Below, piece after piece: positions 55,410 to 64,000 of a stretch of DNA of 64,000 nt; within the stretch, counting starts at the first letter, position 1; every line of letters begins with the position of its first letter. Below the pieces are notes generated by a model. It was not told where the DNA came from. It saw nothing but the letters and a program-made list of their open reading frames with translations, and searched no databases. Made by a program: the position numbers and the translations under genes. Source of the stretch: Tolypocladium sp. Sup5 PDA-1 (taxonomy: Eukaryota > Ascomycota > Sordariomycetes > Hypocreales > Ophiocordycipitaceae); NCBI GenBank assembly GCA_000750105.3, contig JPHH03000056.1:124001-188000 (forward strand), given 5' to 3'.

Positions 55410-56736
55410 CTTGAGGAATCCAATGTGTTGTGCACTGGTTGGAGAAGAAGGAAACGTGAGCTGATGTGCTATCTAGATTGCGAATTTGAACAGGATGTGT
55501 CTATGCTATTCATGCAGAATGCGACGAGTTTCCCGTTATCGATTTGCCATATCTCCCGCAAGGATCTTTTTCAAGGCTTTTTAGACACCAATCGCTATTA
55601 AGCATTCGAGCTACATTTATCGACCCCTGCAAAGCATCGTGTTACATTGCCCTCCGTCCATGTAAGCTGACCACCCTCTACGGCCTACCTACTTTTGCTC
55701 CTCGGGCAGTAGATGACGGCTTCAAAGACCAGAGCAGTTATTGCCGGGGCGCGACAGCTGTCCCCGCGTCAGATTAGTTGGTCAGCTCGTACAGTTCGTG
55801 TCATCTGACGTGCAGTTGGTCTTTCATGTGATATTACATAAAACTTTTGTAAGCCGGCCCGAGCTGCTACTACCTTTGAGCGTATTTGGTAAAACTCTTC
55901 CATATAGCCCTGACAAGGAATATCGAGTAGATCGCTCCTATGCTAAATTAAAGGCTCAGACTTACTATCTATAACCGCAGCTGATGTGTCGCATCAAGAA
56001 GCGGACTCGGATGTCGCGTTCATATTTTAATCACCGCATGGCACGGCGAGAGGTCGGCGAGTCGAGACCATATCTAGTTTTAAATGCCGTCAGCTTATGT
56101 CGCGTTATGCGGTTCCTGTTAAACTCGGCTCTGTCTGACCCCTAGTGAGGGATTTCCTCCCTTTTTATCTATTGTGGCCTCCGTTGCCTACCCGGGCAGG
56201 AGCTGTCTCATCCGGCTTGTCCCCCTTAGTCTCGAGGCATTTCCACTGCTTCCTCAACCAACAGCTGTTGCCTAAGTCAACTAGTCTATCCAACATCTTA
56301 CCCACCCCTCGGCTAAGCGAAGACGTGCTCCCCAGTTTCTCCCTGCCTCTATTTCTGGCTTGCTGTTCCAATACAAAGATTGCAGTGCTCTGCTTACGAT
56401 ATTAATGCGGGTCGTAAGGATTCAAATGAAACATCTCACAAGAACTATGCCGTTTCCATCCTAGTGTTCTTCGTGATGGTCGCGACCAACATGTCCAATG
56501 ACGTCCTGGACAAAAGCGCCGATGTGGCTGTGAGCCGGTGTTCAATAGCTGAGGCTGTAACGTGGCATGCTTACCTGCATCCGGGCAAAGGGGAGCTGAG
56601 CTCTATTAATATTTCAGAGTGTAACAACAGTCTCCAGCCCTTAAGATCAATCAGACTTCCGTAAAGAATTCATCCGAATCACTTCCAAGGAACAGAAAGG
56701 TTGAACCTCCAGTCGTTAGCACCTACTTTACCCATT
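55410..56736. promoter_or_regulatory. divergent intergenic region between NRPS and P450
   Basis: A 1.3-kb AT-rich region shared as upstream sequence by both genes. No clear TATA box or repeated operator was recognised. Small frames such as 56145-56405 have no features. Confidence 0.45.
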
Positions 56737-58442
56737 ATGATCGTCCTTCTCTCCCTGCTGTGTCTTTCTGGCACCCTTTACTATGTCTGGTACCGTGTAT
56801 TCTCATACCAAGGTTTGCCAAAGAATCTCGCCTTCGCTAGTTCAGACGGCACCTTTCTATCTAGAGGCCGAGCCTCTCTTAGGAGCGTTTTTGGGGTCGA
56901 CTGCCTTCTTTGGGCTGGGCATCGAGAGGTACGAACAGATATGGGCCCTCCTTGGTGGCCTATGTAGAGAAGAAAGCTAATGACTTCAAAGCACTCCAAA
57001 GAGGGACGCCCTTATATCCTGCCAGATATCTTCACGGGCCACCAGGTGATCCTGCCAAAGGGCCAGCTGTCATGGCTGGCAAAACAGCCCACAAGTGTGC
57101 TTAGCCAACGCGAAAGCAACAACGAGTTCCTCGCGGCGGATCACACATTCCTGAATTGCGTTGCCGCCAATGACTCTGAATGGACTTTTGTCGTGAATAT
57201 GATCAAGGATATGACCAAAGAACTAAACAACAAAACGAACTCAATAATTGACGAGATCCAGAGCGCGCTGGACAGCGTCTGGGGCGATGATCCGCACTGC
57301 TGGAAAGAGGTAAACCTGCTAGACGTCATTCTGGAGGTAATGGCCCGCGTGGTGAGCCGCGTATATGTCGGACTGCCGCTCTGCCGGGATCCAACCTACA
57401 TTTCCAGCACCACTCGTTTCGCAAAGCTCATTCTCATTGAGGCTCTTCTCATTCAGCTTACACCAAAACCTCTACGGTCACTCTTCGGCCCTCTCCTAGC
57501 GAGGTACGACTGGATCCAATTCGGACGCATGGCCGGTCGTGTAAGCCCTTTAATCAAGGACCGTGCGAGCCGGTTCAGCCCAACGGCGATGGCCGTCGAT
57601 GAAGACAAAAGAGACCCTGAAGAACCAAACGACCTACTGTCGCGGCTCATGCGAGAGGCTTATGGCCGCAACGAAGACCCTTGTCGCCCCGATAGCCAGA
57701 CCATTAAGCTGTTGGCTATCTTGAACTGGGCAGCCATCCAGGTCCAAGCTATTACCATCGAAAACGCACTGATCGACATCGCTCACTCACCGGAAACCCT
57801 TGAGATCCAGTGTCAACTCCGGGAGGAGGCCACCGCAGCCGCAAAAACCGAGCCGGCTTCTGCGCGCTGGTCCCGAGCTGAGGTGGAGGTGGCGAAATTG
57901 CCAAAGATGGACAGCGTCTTGACCGAGAGCCTACGTCTCTGGGGGTTTGCACACGGAGTGATCAAGGTGGTCGTGGCCAAAGACGGCGTTACACTTCCCT
58001 CGGGAGAGCATCTCCCCTACGGAGCAAAGGTCGGCGTGGGGAGCTACGGTGTGCATCATGACGATGATGTCTATCCGGGAAACCCGTTCGATTTTGACGG
58101 CTTCCGTTTCACCAAGGGAAAGGACCCGGAGAAACTGAGCGGGCTCAACTTTCCAACGACAAGCGAGAACTATCTGGCTTTCAGTCATGGCAAATACTCC
58201 TGGTAAGTTGTCGCACATTATGTCTGCAGGGCATCGCATTGCTAAAACTCCGACCCAGTGCTGGTCGATTCTTCGCCAATCATTTGCTCAAGTTGCTCTT
58301 GGCCCAAATCGTTTTACGTTACGACATTAAGCCAGACACAACTCCTCGGCCTCGAAATCCATGGTTGAGTTATGTCTCACCGCCGCCGCTGGGGTATAAA
58401 CTCAGTGTCAGGAGGAGAACACAGTCCGCTACAGAGGATTGA
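56737..58442 (+). CDS. cytochrome P450 monooxygenase
   Basis: Three exons, 56737-56928, 56992-58202 and 58259-58442, give 528 residues. An N-terminal membrane anchor (IVLLSLLCLSGTLYYVWY) is followed by the I-helix region LNWAAIQVQAIT, the ExxR motif at Glu376 (ESLR), and the heme loop FSHGKYSCAGR with ligand Cys468. That cysteine codon is split by the last intron. The AAIQ-type I-helix and the PRPRNPW segment near the C terminus recall the fungal CYP68/ent-kaurene-oxidase-like group. It should sit on the ER membrane and oxidise a small molecule, plausibly the NRPS product given the divergent arrangement. The start at 56737 is the first ATG giving a membrane anchor. Confidence 0.9.
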
Positions 58443-59485
58443 TGCGGATAATGTTAACGGTTCAGCGGGAGGCCGGACGGACCTTGGGCTTTCTACATAA
58501 AGTGCCAAGAGTTAGAGGGGCGAGGAAGCACGCGATTTAGCTGGTCAGTAGCAAGGCGGACAAGGCGATCCGGGTGGGCAGCGAGGACCCCAAGACCGGG
58601 TTTGAGCCAAAGGTAGAAGCTGGTCCGAGAAACATTAAGCGAAGAGGAATTCGAACGCGAACTCCTGGCCTTCAGTGACTGGGTAAGCTGCTAAGCTTCT
58701 CCGAGGTATCGAAATTATTTGCAGCAATAATTCAGCCGAGAGTCTAGCGGCATATCTAAGTTAACTGATATGAACCAATTGAATGAGAAATAAGTATATA
58801 AATCATTTCATGTTTCCATTATTCTCTACCGTTGACAGACATGGTGAATTCTCGTTGAAAGCTACTATGAATTCATACTTAAGAGGCCCTTCCACCATCC
58901 ACGACAAAGATTCCTTACTGCTGGACCTGGTTGAAGACCTCATGGGCGTCTTGATTAGTGACAGCACGCTTTCTTTCAACATATCTGCGAAAGCCTGGGA
59001 TCTTGGCTAGTGACGATAGCACAGATTCCCTGAAGGGCAGCGAGCCAGTGCGCTCCTCGCAAAGAAGGCGTCCTAACCGTTGTCAGTCTTAGGGTTGTTA
59101 ATCGAGGAAAAAATACTAATCTTGGTTTGTAAATAGCATTCTTGAAATGGAAAATATCAAAGTATCGTTTTCTCCATCGATTGACATAAATTTCACTACG
59201 AAAACTCAGCCAGCTGAGTCTTACCGCGTTGAAATATTTAATTAAGGCTATATTAGCGATTTCACTACGCCTTAAGAAACAGTCACTTTACTCAGGCCTT
59301 ATTCTCTTAGCTGATATATATATATTATTGATGGTATCGCCCAGAGATTCGACGGAAAACAAGTAGGGTCAGGCGTCCCACGAGTAAGTAGGCTTCTCCG
59401 CAGCAACGTAAACCTCCGTCGGGCTAGAAAGTTCCGTTACACTCTCGCAATCAAACGTCTCAGAGCCCCTTGCCGTATTTAAACT
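58443..59485. other. AT-rich intergenic region with possible decayed exon
   Basis: Convergent space between the P450 and the GPCR. Around 58623-58685 a short plus-strand frame reads RETLSEEEFERELLAFSDW and is followed by GTAAGC, as if a lone exon remained; its upstream frame is closed by TAG. The rest (about 58.7-59.4 kb) is AT-rich without coding signal. Confidence 0.35.
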
Positions 59486-60871
59486 CTAGGCCAGGCTCCT
59501 GCGGCGTTGGTGGCTGCTGGCGGTTAGGTTCGCTCCCCTCATACTCGCTGTCATCTCTGAAGCAGCCAACCCCCGCCATTGATGTCTGTCGAAGAGCTTC
59601 TTGCACGCGGCCCACGATATAACAGTGTAGATGAGCCAGTTCCAGAAGCCCTGCAGAGGCAGCACGAAGGCGCTCATAAATTCGAGCGCAGCAAAGGTTT
59701 CTCCCCCGTGAACCAAAGAGTACACTCGGTTCGCACTGGAAGGGATCCAGGTAATAAGAATAGCCGTAAAGTAGAGCAAGGCGTACTTGGTGTAGGACCA
59801 CGCCGCACTCTTAAATTCGTAGCTGCGTCGCCGGGCCGAGTTTCCTCGGGTAGAATTTTGCGATCGAAGCGGTGCGAGCTGGGAGGTGCTCGTCTGTTCA
59901 TAGATGGTCCTGCTATGGACGGGCAACATAGCGTCGGTACCAGGGGATATATGGTTGTCGGCTGAGACGCGAACCGAATAGTCACCCCAGGAAGGGTCAC
60001 ACCTTGCCATGGGTCCCAGGTGGGTGCTGCCGCCAGCAGCCTCTGTGGTCACTGAAACTTCGGTTCTCTTCATCGTAGTAACCTCCTCGCCGTCCACAGA
60101 CATAACATCATGATCCGACCTGAACTCGCGCAGCTGTCTGCGGTTCTCGAAAATCGTGCGGCCGGCTCGGAGATAAATGGAAACGGTAAGAAGGATCACA
60201 ACCCTGTAGAAGAAAATCAGCGCCAACGTCAATATATGCGCGGTTGCATCCCCCACGTGGGGGACCATGGGCAACTCGAGCTGATGGCTTGCTCACCATA
60301 CCGGGCCGTAAAAGGTTGCGATGCGGAGGACCTCAAAGTCATTAGAGATCCAGCACCATAGTGTTGCGTCTCCGTAAATACGCTGTCCATCATGTCTGAT
60401 AAAGAGATATATAAAAGCAGGTATAAAGGGAATACCGTAGCAGGCCAGCAGATACGTCAGTTCCATTCGGCGCAGGCGCTTTGCGTCGAATTTCCAGTAA
60501 AACGTAAGATAGACATTGATGGCCATGGCAAGTATCCAGCCCGCATCGGCAGCCATAAACCTAGTGGTCTTGTTAGTATCGATAAGCCATAGGTCTTCGG
60601 ATACTACGAACCATTGGATCAGCATGGACTGGAACTGGCATCCAAACGAGTCTGGTTGGCTGACGTAGGCGCGAGATATTAACGTGCCGACGTTGGTCAT
60701 CATATTACCGAACGAAGCGTAGAATACGAGCCGGTTGATGGGCTTCTCGTGGAAGGCGCTTGAGCAGGAAAAGGTAACGATGATGAAGATGCAGCCCAGA
60801 AGCGAGATGGCCGAGCACGTCCGCTCCATGATGCTGATAGCGTTGAGCTGGCCGTCCGTAAGTTGGCTCAT
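59486..60871 (-). CDS. G-protein-coupled receptor, cAMP-receptor-like class
   Basis: Exon 1 is 60871-60297 and exon 2 is 60203-59486 across a 93-bp intron, 430 residues. Seven hydrophobic segments are visible. Five lie in exon 1 or at the junction: near ISLLGCIFIIVTFS, LVFYASFGNMMTNVGTL, FQSMLIQWFVVSEDLW, WILAMAINVYLTFYW, YGIPFIPAFIYLF, and PVWVVILLTVSIYL across the splice. A long charged third cytoplasmic loop of about 100 residues follows, then YALLYFTAILITWIPSSANRVY and FVLPLQGFWNWLIY. The WIPSSxNR and QGFxNxxIY motifs fit the Git3/cAMP-receptor-like (GprH/Dictyostelium cAR) class. It would sit at the plasma membrane and signal through a heterotrimeric G protein; the ligand is unknown. Confidence 0.85.
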
Positions 60872-60962
60872 GGTTGCTGAGTTTCTCAACGGCGCCACCG
60901 GCGACGTTGGCTGCTGAAGGCCACGAGTTTTCTGTCGGCTACCATGGCACCCTGACCGCCCG

Positions 60963-60989
60963 TATGTACGTACGTAGTCTGTACGTACG
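60963..60989. repeat. GTAC-rich inverted repeat
   Basis: TATGTACGTACGTAG is followed by TCTGTACGTACGC, making overlapping self-complementary words about 90 bp upstream of the GPCR start codon. Confidence 0.7.
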
Positions 60990-61535
60990 CCGACGTGGGA
61001 TAATGACGAGATAATGATTTGGCGGTTGTAGCCTTCGTATCGGTGTGGTGCCGGGATGGATGCTCGGAGATGCAATATTGCGTTTGCCTTCGCCGCAGCA
61101 ACATACCGTCTGTGTGCTTTATCCGAGTGCGCACGAAGAGTTTCGGCGCGTGACGTACAGCTGAAGTGTCGGCAGAGCTCCAAGGTGGCGGATTATGGCA
61201 GTTCCGTTCTCTGACCGTGTGGCACGGTGGGGCCGAGCTACCGACCAGTTAACCAGTTATGAATACTTCGTACAGACTACGAGGTACCCCGGATTCCTGG
61301 CACCGACTTGGTGCCTTCATGACCTAGCCAGCCCGTCAACCCCCAACACAACACACGCAGGAACTATAACGAGAAGCCCAACAACAGCTGCTAATAAAGC
61401 AATGCACATGCAAACGTGTCGTCGAAAGGACACCTTGCGGGCTCCTAGGCTGACAAACGATTGCTCGGTTTGTATTTATTACCTACCTCACGGTAGTCCA
61501 TGGAGGTGAATGAGGTCATGGTTGAAAGCCACTCC

Positions 61536-61592
61536 ACCCAATCCACGTACAGTAGTGGATCCAGTCGTGGATTCCACTGTCCACTCCACTAT
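61536..61592. repeat. ATCCAC/GTGGAT inverted-repeat cluster
   Basis: Two adjacent small hairpins (ATCCAC..GTGGAT and GTGGA..TCCAC) plus a nearby CCACTCC word. It could be the end of a small mobile element or simple sequence. Confidence 0.4.
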
Positions 61593-61898
61593 CCGTAAAT
61601 GCCGGATGGGAAGTGGAGCAGTTAAGGGTGCCCATATTTGGCAGAGTGGCCCTAACAGCGATTGATGTGCCCCCCACATGTGAGCAATATTAGTATGGAG
61701 TACGGAGTACTATGAAGCGTCTGGGCAGTATAATTTTAGAATGCTTATAACAAAAAGAGTATACTAAAATATTCTAGAATTTTTTCATTCGAATGATATA
61801 ACTCTCAACGGATATGCTTTAGGTTTGCTTGAGGAATGCTATATCGTCGTGCCGGCGGTCTATACTGTATCCAGTTCTAATAAATACAAAGCCAGCAG

Positions 61899-62759
61899 CT
61901 ACTCCTTGTCAAGCGCTCGAGCGTTCCGCCCCCCTTCACTCGCACTCTTCGAGATGGCCTTGCCAATCTTCTCAATCTCCTCGAGCCTATTCATCCAGAA
62001 ATCCCACCGTTCCATGCTCATCGGGCCCGCGGCCCACAGCTTCCCCTCTCTCTCCAACGCCCAGGATGTTTCTCCCTTCCTGGCGCCCTCTTTGAGTCTC
62101 TCCCCTGCAACCTTGATCCACACCGCTGCAGCAGGTACCTCGAAATCCCATACCGCATCCTGGCATTCAAGCGCCTCTGATATACACTCATAGCCCCAAC
62201 TCAGCGGCAGCAGGCCATCTTCAGCATCTGGTCCCACGGCGGCCATCGCACACGACGCTTCCACAAACGCCAAGTGCACATGGGCATCTCTCCTCTTCGC
62301 TCTCGTGGCCGGATCCCGCGTCGCCAACGCCTTCCGCCAGTGACCCTGCTTCCATGCATCCGACCACGAGTGGCCGAAGCTCATGAGGCCTGTCCAGACT
62401 GGATCGCCTTCCTCTTCGTCTGGTAGCTGGCTGAGTTCTTTTAGCAGGGCGATGAGGCCGGGCGTGTGGCTTTCGGGCAGCTCGAAGAGCGCGTCTTCGA
62501 TGATGCCTAGTACGCGGTCGCGCAGGTCGGTCGTCTTCTCGGAGTCGTGGGGCTTGGTCATGGCGGCAACTGTCTCAGATGGGCTGGAGAGGCCATTCAA
62601 GTACGCCTTGAGGGCCGCAGCTTGATAGGGATGCGCTCCCGTCTCCTCCTCGCCGTCCATGGGTGCAGTGTGGTGGACGAACCAAGCGTCGTCGGCGGCG
62701 GAGCCGAAGCCGTCAAGGTCCACTGATTTGCAGGTCATCTCTTGAATGCCGGTGTTCAT
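61899..62759 (-). CDS. DUF3632-type hypothetical protein
   Basis: A single exon of 286 residues starting at the ATG at 62759. It is rich in Trp and acidic residues, with PYQAAALKAYLNGLSS near the N terminus, SHTPGLIALLKELSQLPD in the middle, and a C-terminal block with AAAVWIKVAGERLKEG, WALEREGKLWAAG and SMERWDFWMNRLEEI. This matches my memory of the fungal DUF3632 family, whose members are cytosolic proteins of unknown function. No signal peptide or membrane segment is seen. The frame is intact and of usual size. Confidence 0.75.
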   Translation of the reverse strand: MNTGIQEMTCKSVDLDGFGSAADDAWFVHHTAPMDGEEETGAHPYQAAALKAYLNGLSSPSETVAAMTKPHDSEKTTDLRDRVLGIIEDALFELPESHTPGLIALLKELSQLPDEEEGDPVWTGLMSFGHSWSDAWKQGHWRKALATRDPATRAKRRDAHVHLAFVEASCAMAAVGPDAEDGLLPLSWGYECISEALECQDAVWDFEVPAAAVWIKVAGERLKEGARKGETSWALEREGKLWAAGPMSMERWDFWMNRLEEIEKIGKAISKSASEGGRNARALDKE

Positions 62760-63769
62760 GGTGGCGGAGTGTGAGGGTTCTCAAATGAATGGACTTGGGG
62801 GTCTGAGAGCTGCACAATCGCTGATGCTGCGCTGCTGGGAACTGGTAATCCAATTTTTGGGTTGTTGTTTGTGGTGAGTACAGTGCGGTGTGGTCGCAAT
62901 ATTCGTACCTCGTATACTGCGAAGAGTGGCAAATAGGCTAGCGATACGTCGAGTCATACAACTAACCCGAGCACTATGCTCGATCGTGGCGCAGTATTGC
63001 CCGCTCCTTTCCGTTGCAAATACATAACTTTCGAAAACCAGGCCATCTTCTCAACGGCAATGCGTGCCGAGGAGTGACATCATTAGGCAGCCAATGATGA
63101 CGGATATGACGATCATTCAGGAACGTGGGGTCCAGAGTCGAGACTACTTCACACGTCAGCTGACGTCCTTGTCCGCAAAGACAATATGATCAACTCAGAA
63201 CTCCATCACACCGAAACCCGACCAGTCAAACAGGCGCATTGACATGCAGATTGAGATCAGTCGAGAATATCCACTGCTGAGACGACCCTTTCCCGGAGAG
63301 CTGAGCCGGGCTGATGCCCCCAATTCAATCCTCAATCCTAATCCTTCTGTACAGACTGTACTATAAAAACATATGTGAATGGGGAGGATGTGGAGTAGCA
63401 AATGGTGAGATGCTTAATGTGAAACCATTTACAGAATACTGGGGCATCTTGCACACATACACAACCTCTATAGGAGAACATCATAGCATCATAATGCAAC
63501 CTCTGCATCAACCCTTGTGCGCCGTTAGCTTCCTCCATAAGCTGATCGACGCTCCGGCGGGCATGTTCCGTAGGTCCGTGGTTACTATACTATTGTCGAC
63601 CTTTCGGCAGTTAGTTGCCGTGACTTCATGTTCTCAGGCGTTATAAGACAGCTCTTGCCAGCGGATACAGTCGAACATTAAGCACTCAAGCATCATTCCA
63701 GCACCAACAGCCCAATTACGGTCTTCCAGCAATACATCCAACTGCAACTCAGACTTTCCAACCGCCCCA
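62760..63769. other. divergent intergenic region
   Basis: Upstream region shared by the DUF3632-type gene (-) and the secreted protein gene (+). No repeats or genes are recognised. Confidence 0.5.
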
Positions 63770-64000
63770 ATGAAGTTCACTTTCGCCACCGCCTCCATCC
63801 TCTTTCTGAGCCTCGCCTCTGCCCTCCCGGCCGAGGACTTTGTCGAGATACAAGAGCGCGCCGAGCCCTCCAACGCACCCATCGACGTAGGTCCTCATGA
63901 GCCAAACATGACCCTCTCCCATCCAAACTAATACGCTTTGCAGTGGGACGGCCCCAACTCCTCTGCTTCCGTCAAGTGTGGGAAGAACACCTATGATGGC
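63770..64000 (+). CDS. secreted protein, 5' part only (possibly a guanyl-specific ribonuclease-like protein)
   Basis: Exon 1 is 63770-63886 and exon 2 starts at 63944 and runs off the window; the 57-bp intron has a CTAAT branch and GCAG acceptor. The visible 58 residues comprise a signal peptide (about 1-19, ending LASALPAE), a short acidic propeptide-like piece and the start of the mature chain (SASVKCGKNTYDG). The C-G-x-N-x-Y segment is reminiscent of the first cysteine region of small secreted fungal ribonucleases of the T1/U2 group, but too little is visible to be sure. Other small secreted proteins are equally possible. Confidence 0.55.

Larger units (their letters stand above)
60872..61898. 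other. intergenic region rich in short palindromes
   Basis: Upstream region of the GPCR. It contains a GTAC-rich palindromic run at 60963-60989, GTGGAT/ATCCAC hairpin pairs at 61536-61592, and TACGGAGTACTA near 61701-61712. No gene is supported. Confidence 0.45.

Noticed and set aside
58500..58700. Possible lone exon (SEEEFERELL) after the P450
   Set aside because: The frame is closed upstream by TAG and no partner exon was found; mentioned only within the intergenic entry.
1..64000. CRISPR arrays, rRNA genes, bacterial-type operons or ribosome-binding sites
   Set aside because: None seen; gene structure with spliceosomal introns is eukaryotic throughout.

Overview
This window looks like nuclear DNA of a filamentous ascomycete, probably a sordariomycete and perhaps Hypocreales. 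Genes are split by short introns of about 50-120 bp with GT..AG ends and CTAAC/CTGAC-type branch sites. The contents are typical: Zn2Cys6 regulators, secreted subtilases, an NRPS with a P450, and GPI/mucin-type proteins. Species was not determined. All calls come from reading the sequence; no database search was run.

Region 1 (about 0.8-38.4 kb) is GC-rich and mostly conserved. In order it holds an MDR oxidoreductase (+), an Edc4/Pdc1-type mRNA decapping scaffold (-), a small conserved membrane protein (+), a large acidic tail-anchored protein (-), an HSL-family alpha/beta hydrolase (-), a small secreted cysteine-containing protein (-), a cysteine-rich single-pass membrane protein (-), two Zn2Cys6 transcription factors (+,+), chorismate synthase (-) divergent from lipoate-protein ligase (+), and a secreted subtilisin with a PA domain (+). 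Several intergenic stretches of 2-3.4 kb here contain nothing I can support as a gene.

Region 2 (about 38.4-51.6 kb) is more AT-rich, sparse and partly decayed. It holds a Ras-like protein with a degenerate P-loop and a very large mucin-subtilase gene at 40928-45190. That gene can be followed through nine exons but carries an in-frame TAA and a one-base frameshift. There are also fragments of other secreted/GPI-type genes, a composite repeat whose two halves recur elsewhere in the window, a small secreted six-cysteine protein, a 71-bp tandem duplication, and a conserved hypothetical gene whose 3' end runs into a repeat.

Region 3 (about 52-61 kb) looks like a small biosynthetic locus: a one-module A-T-C NRPS (-), a divergent cytochrome P450 (+), and a cAMP-receptor-like GPCR (-). 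After it come a DUF3632-type protein (-) and, at the right edge, the first two exons of a small secreted protein (+) that runs out of the window.

The most notable items are the decayed mucin-subtilase giant, the NRPS/P450/GPCR locus, two consecutive microexons inside a zinc-cluster codon block, the P-loop-less GTPase-like gene, and the shared composite repeat.
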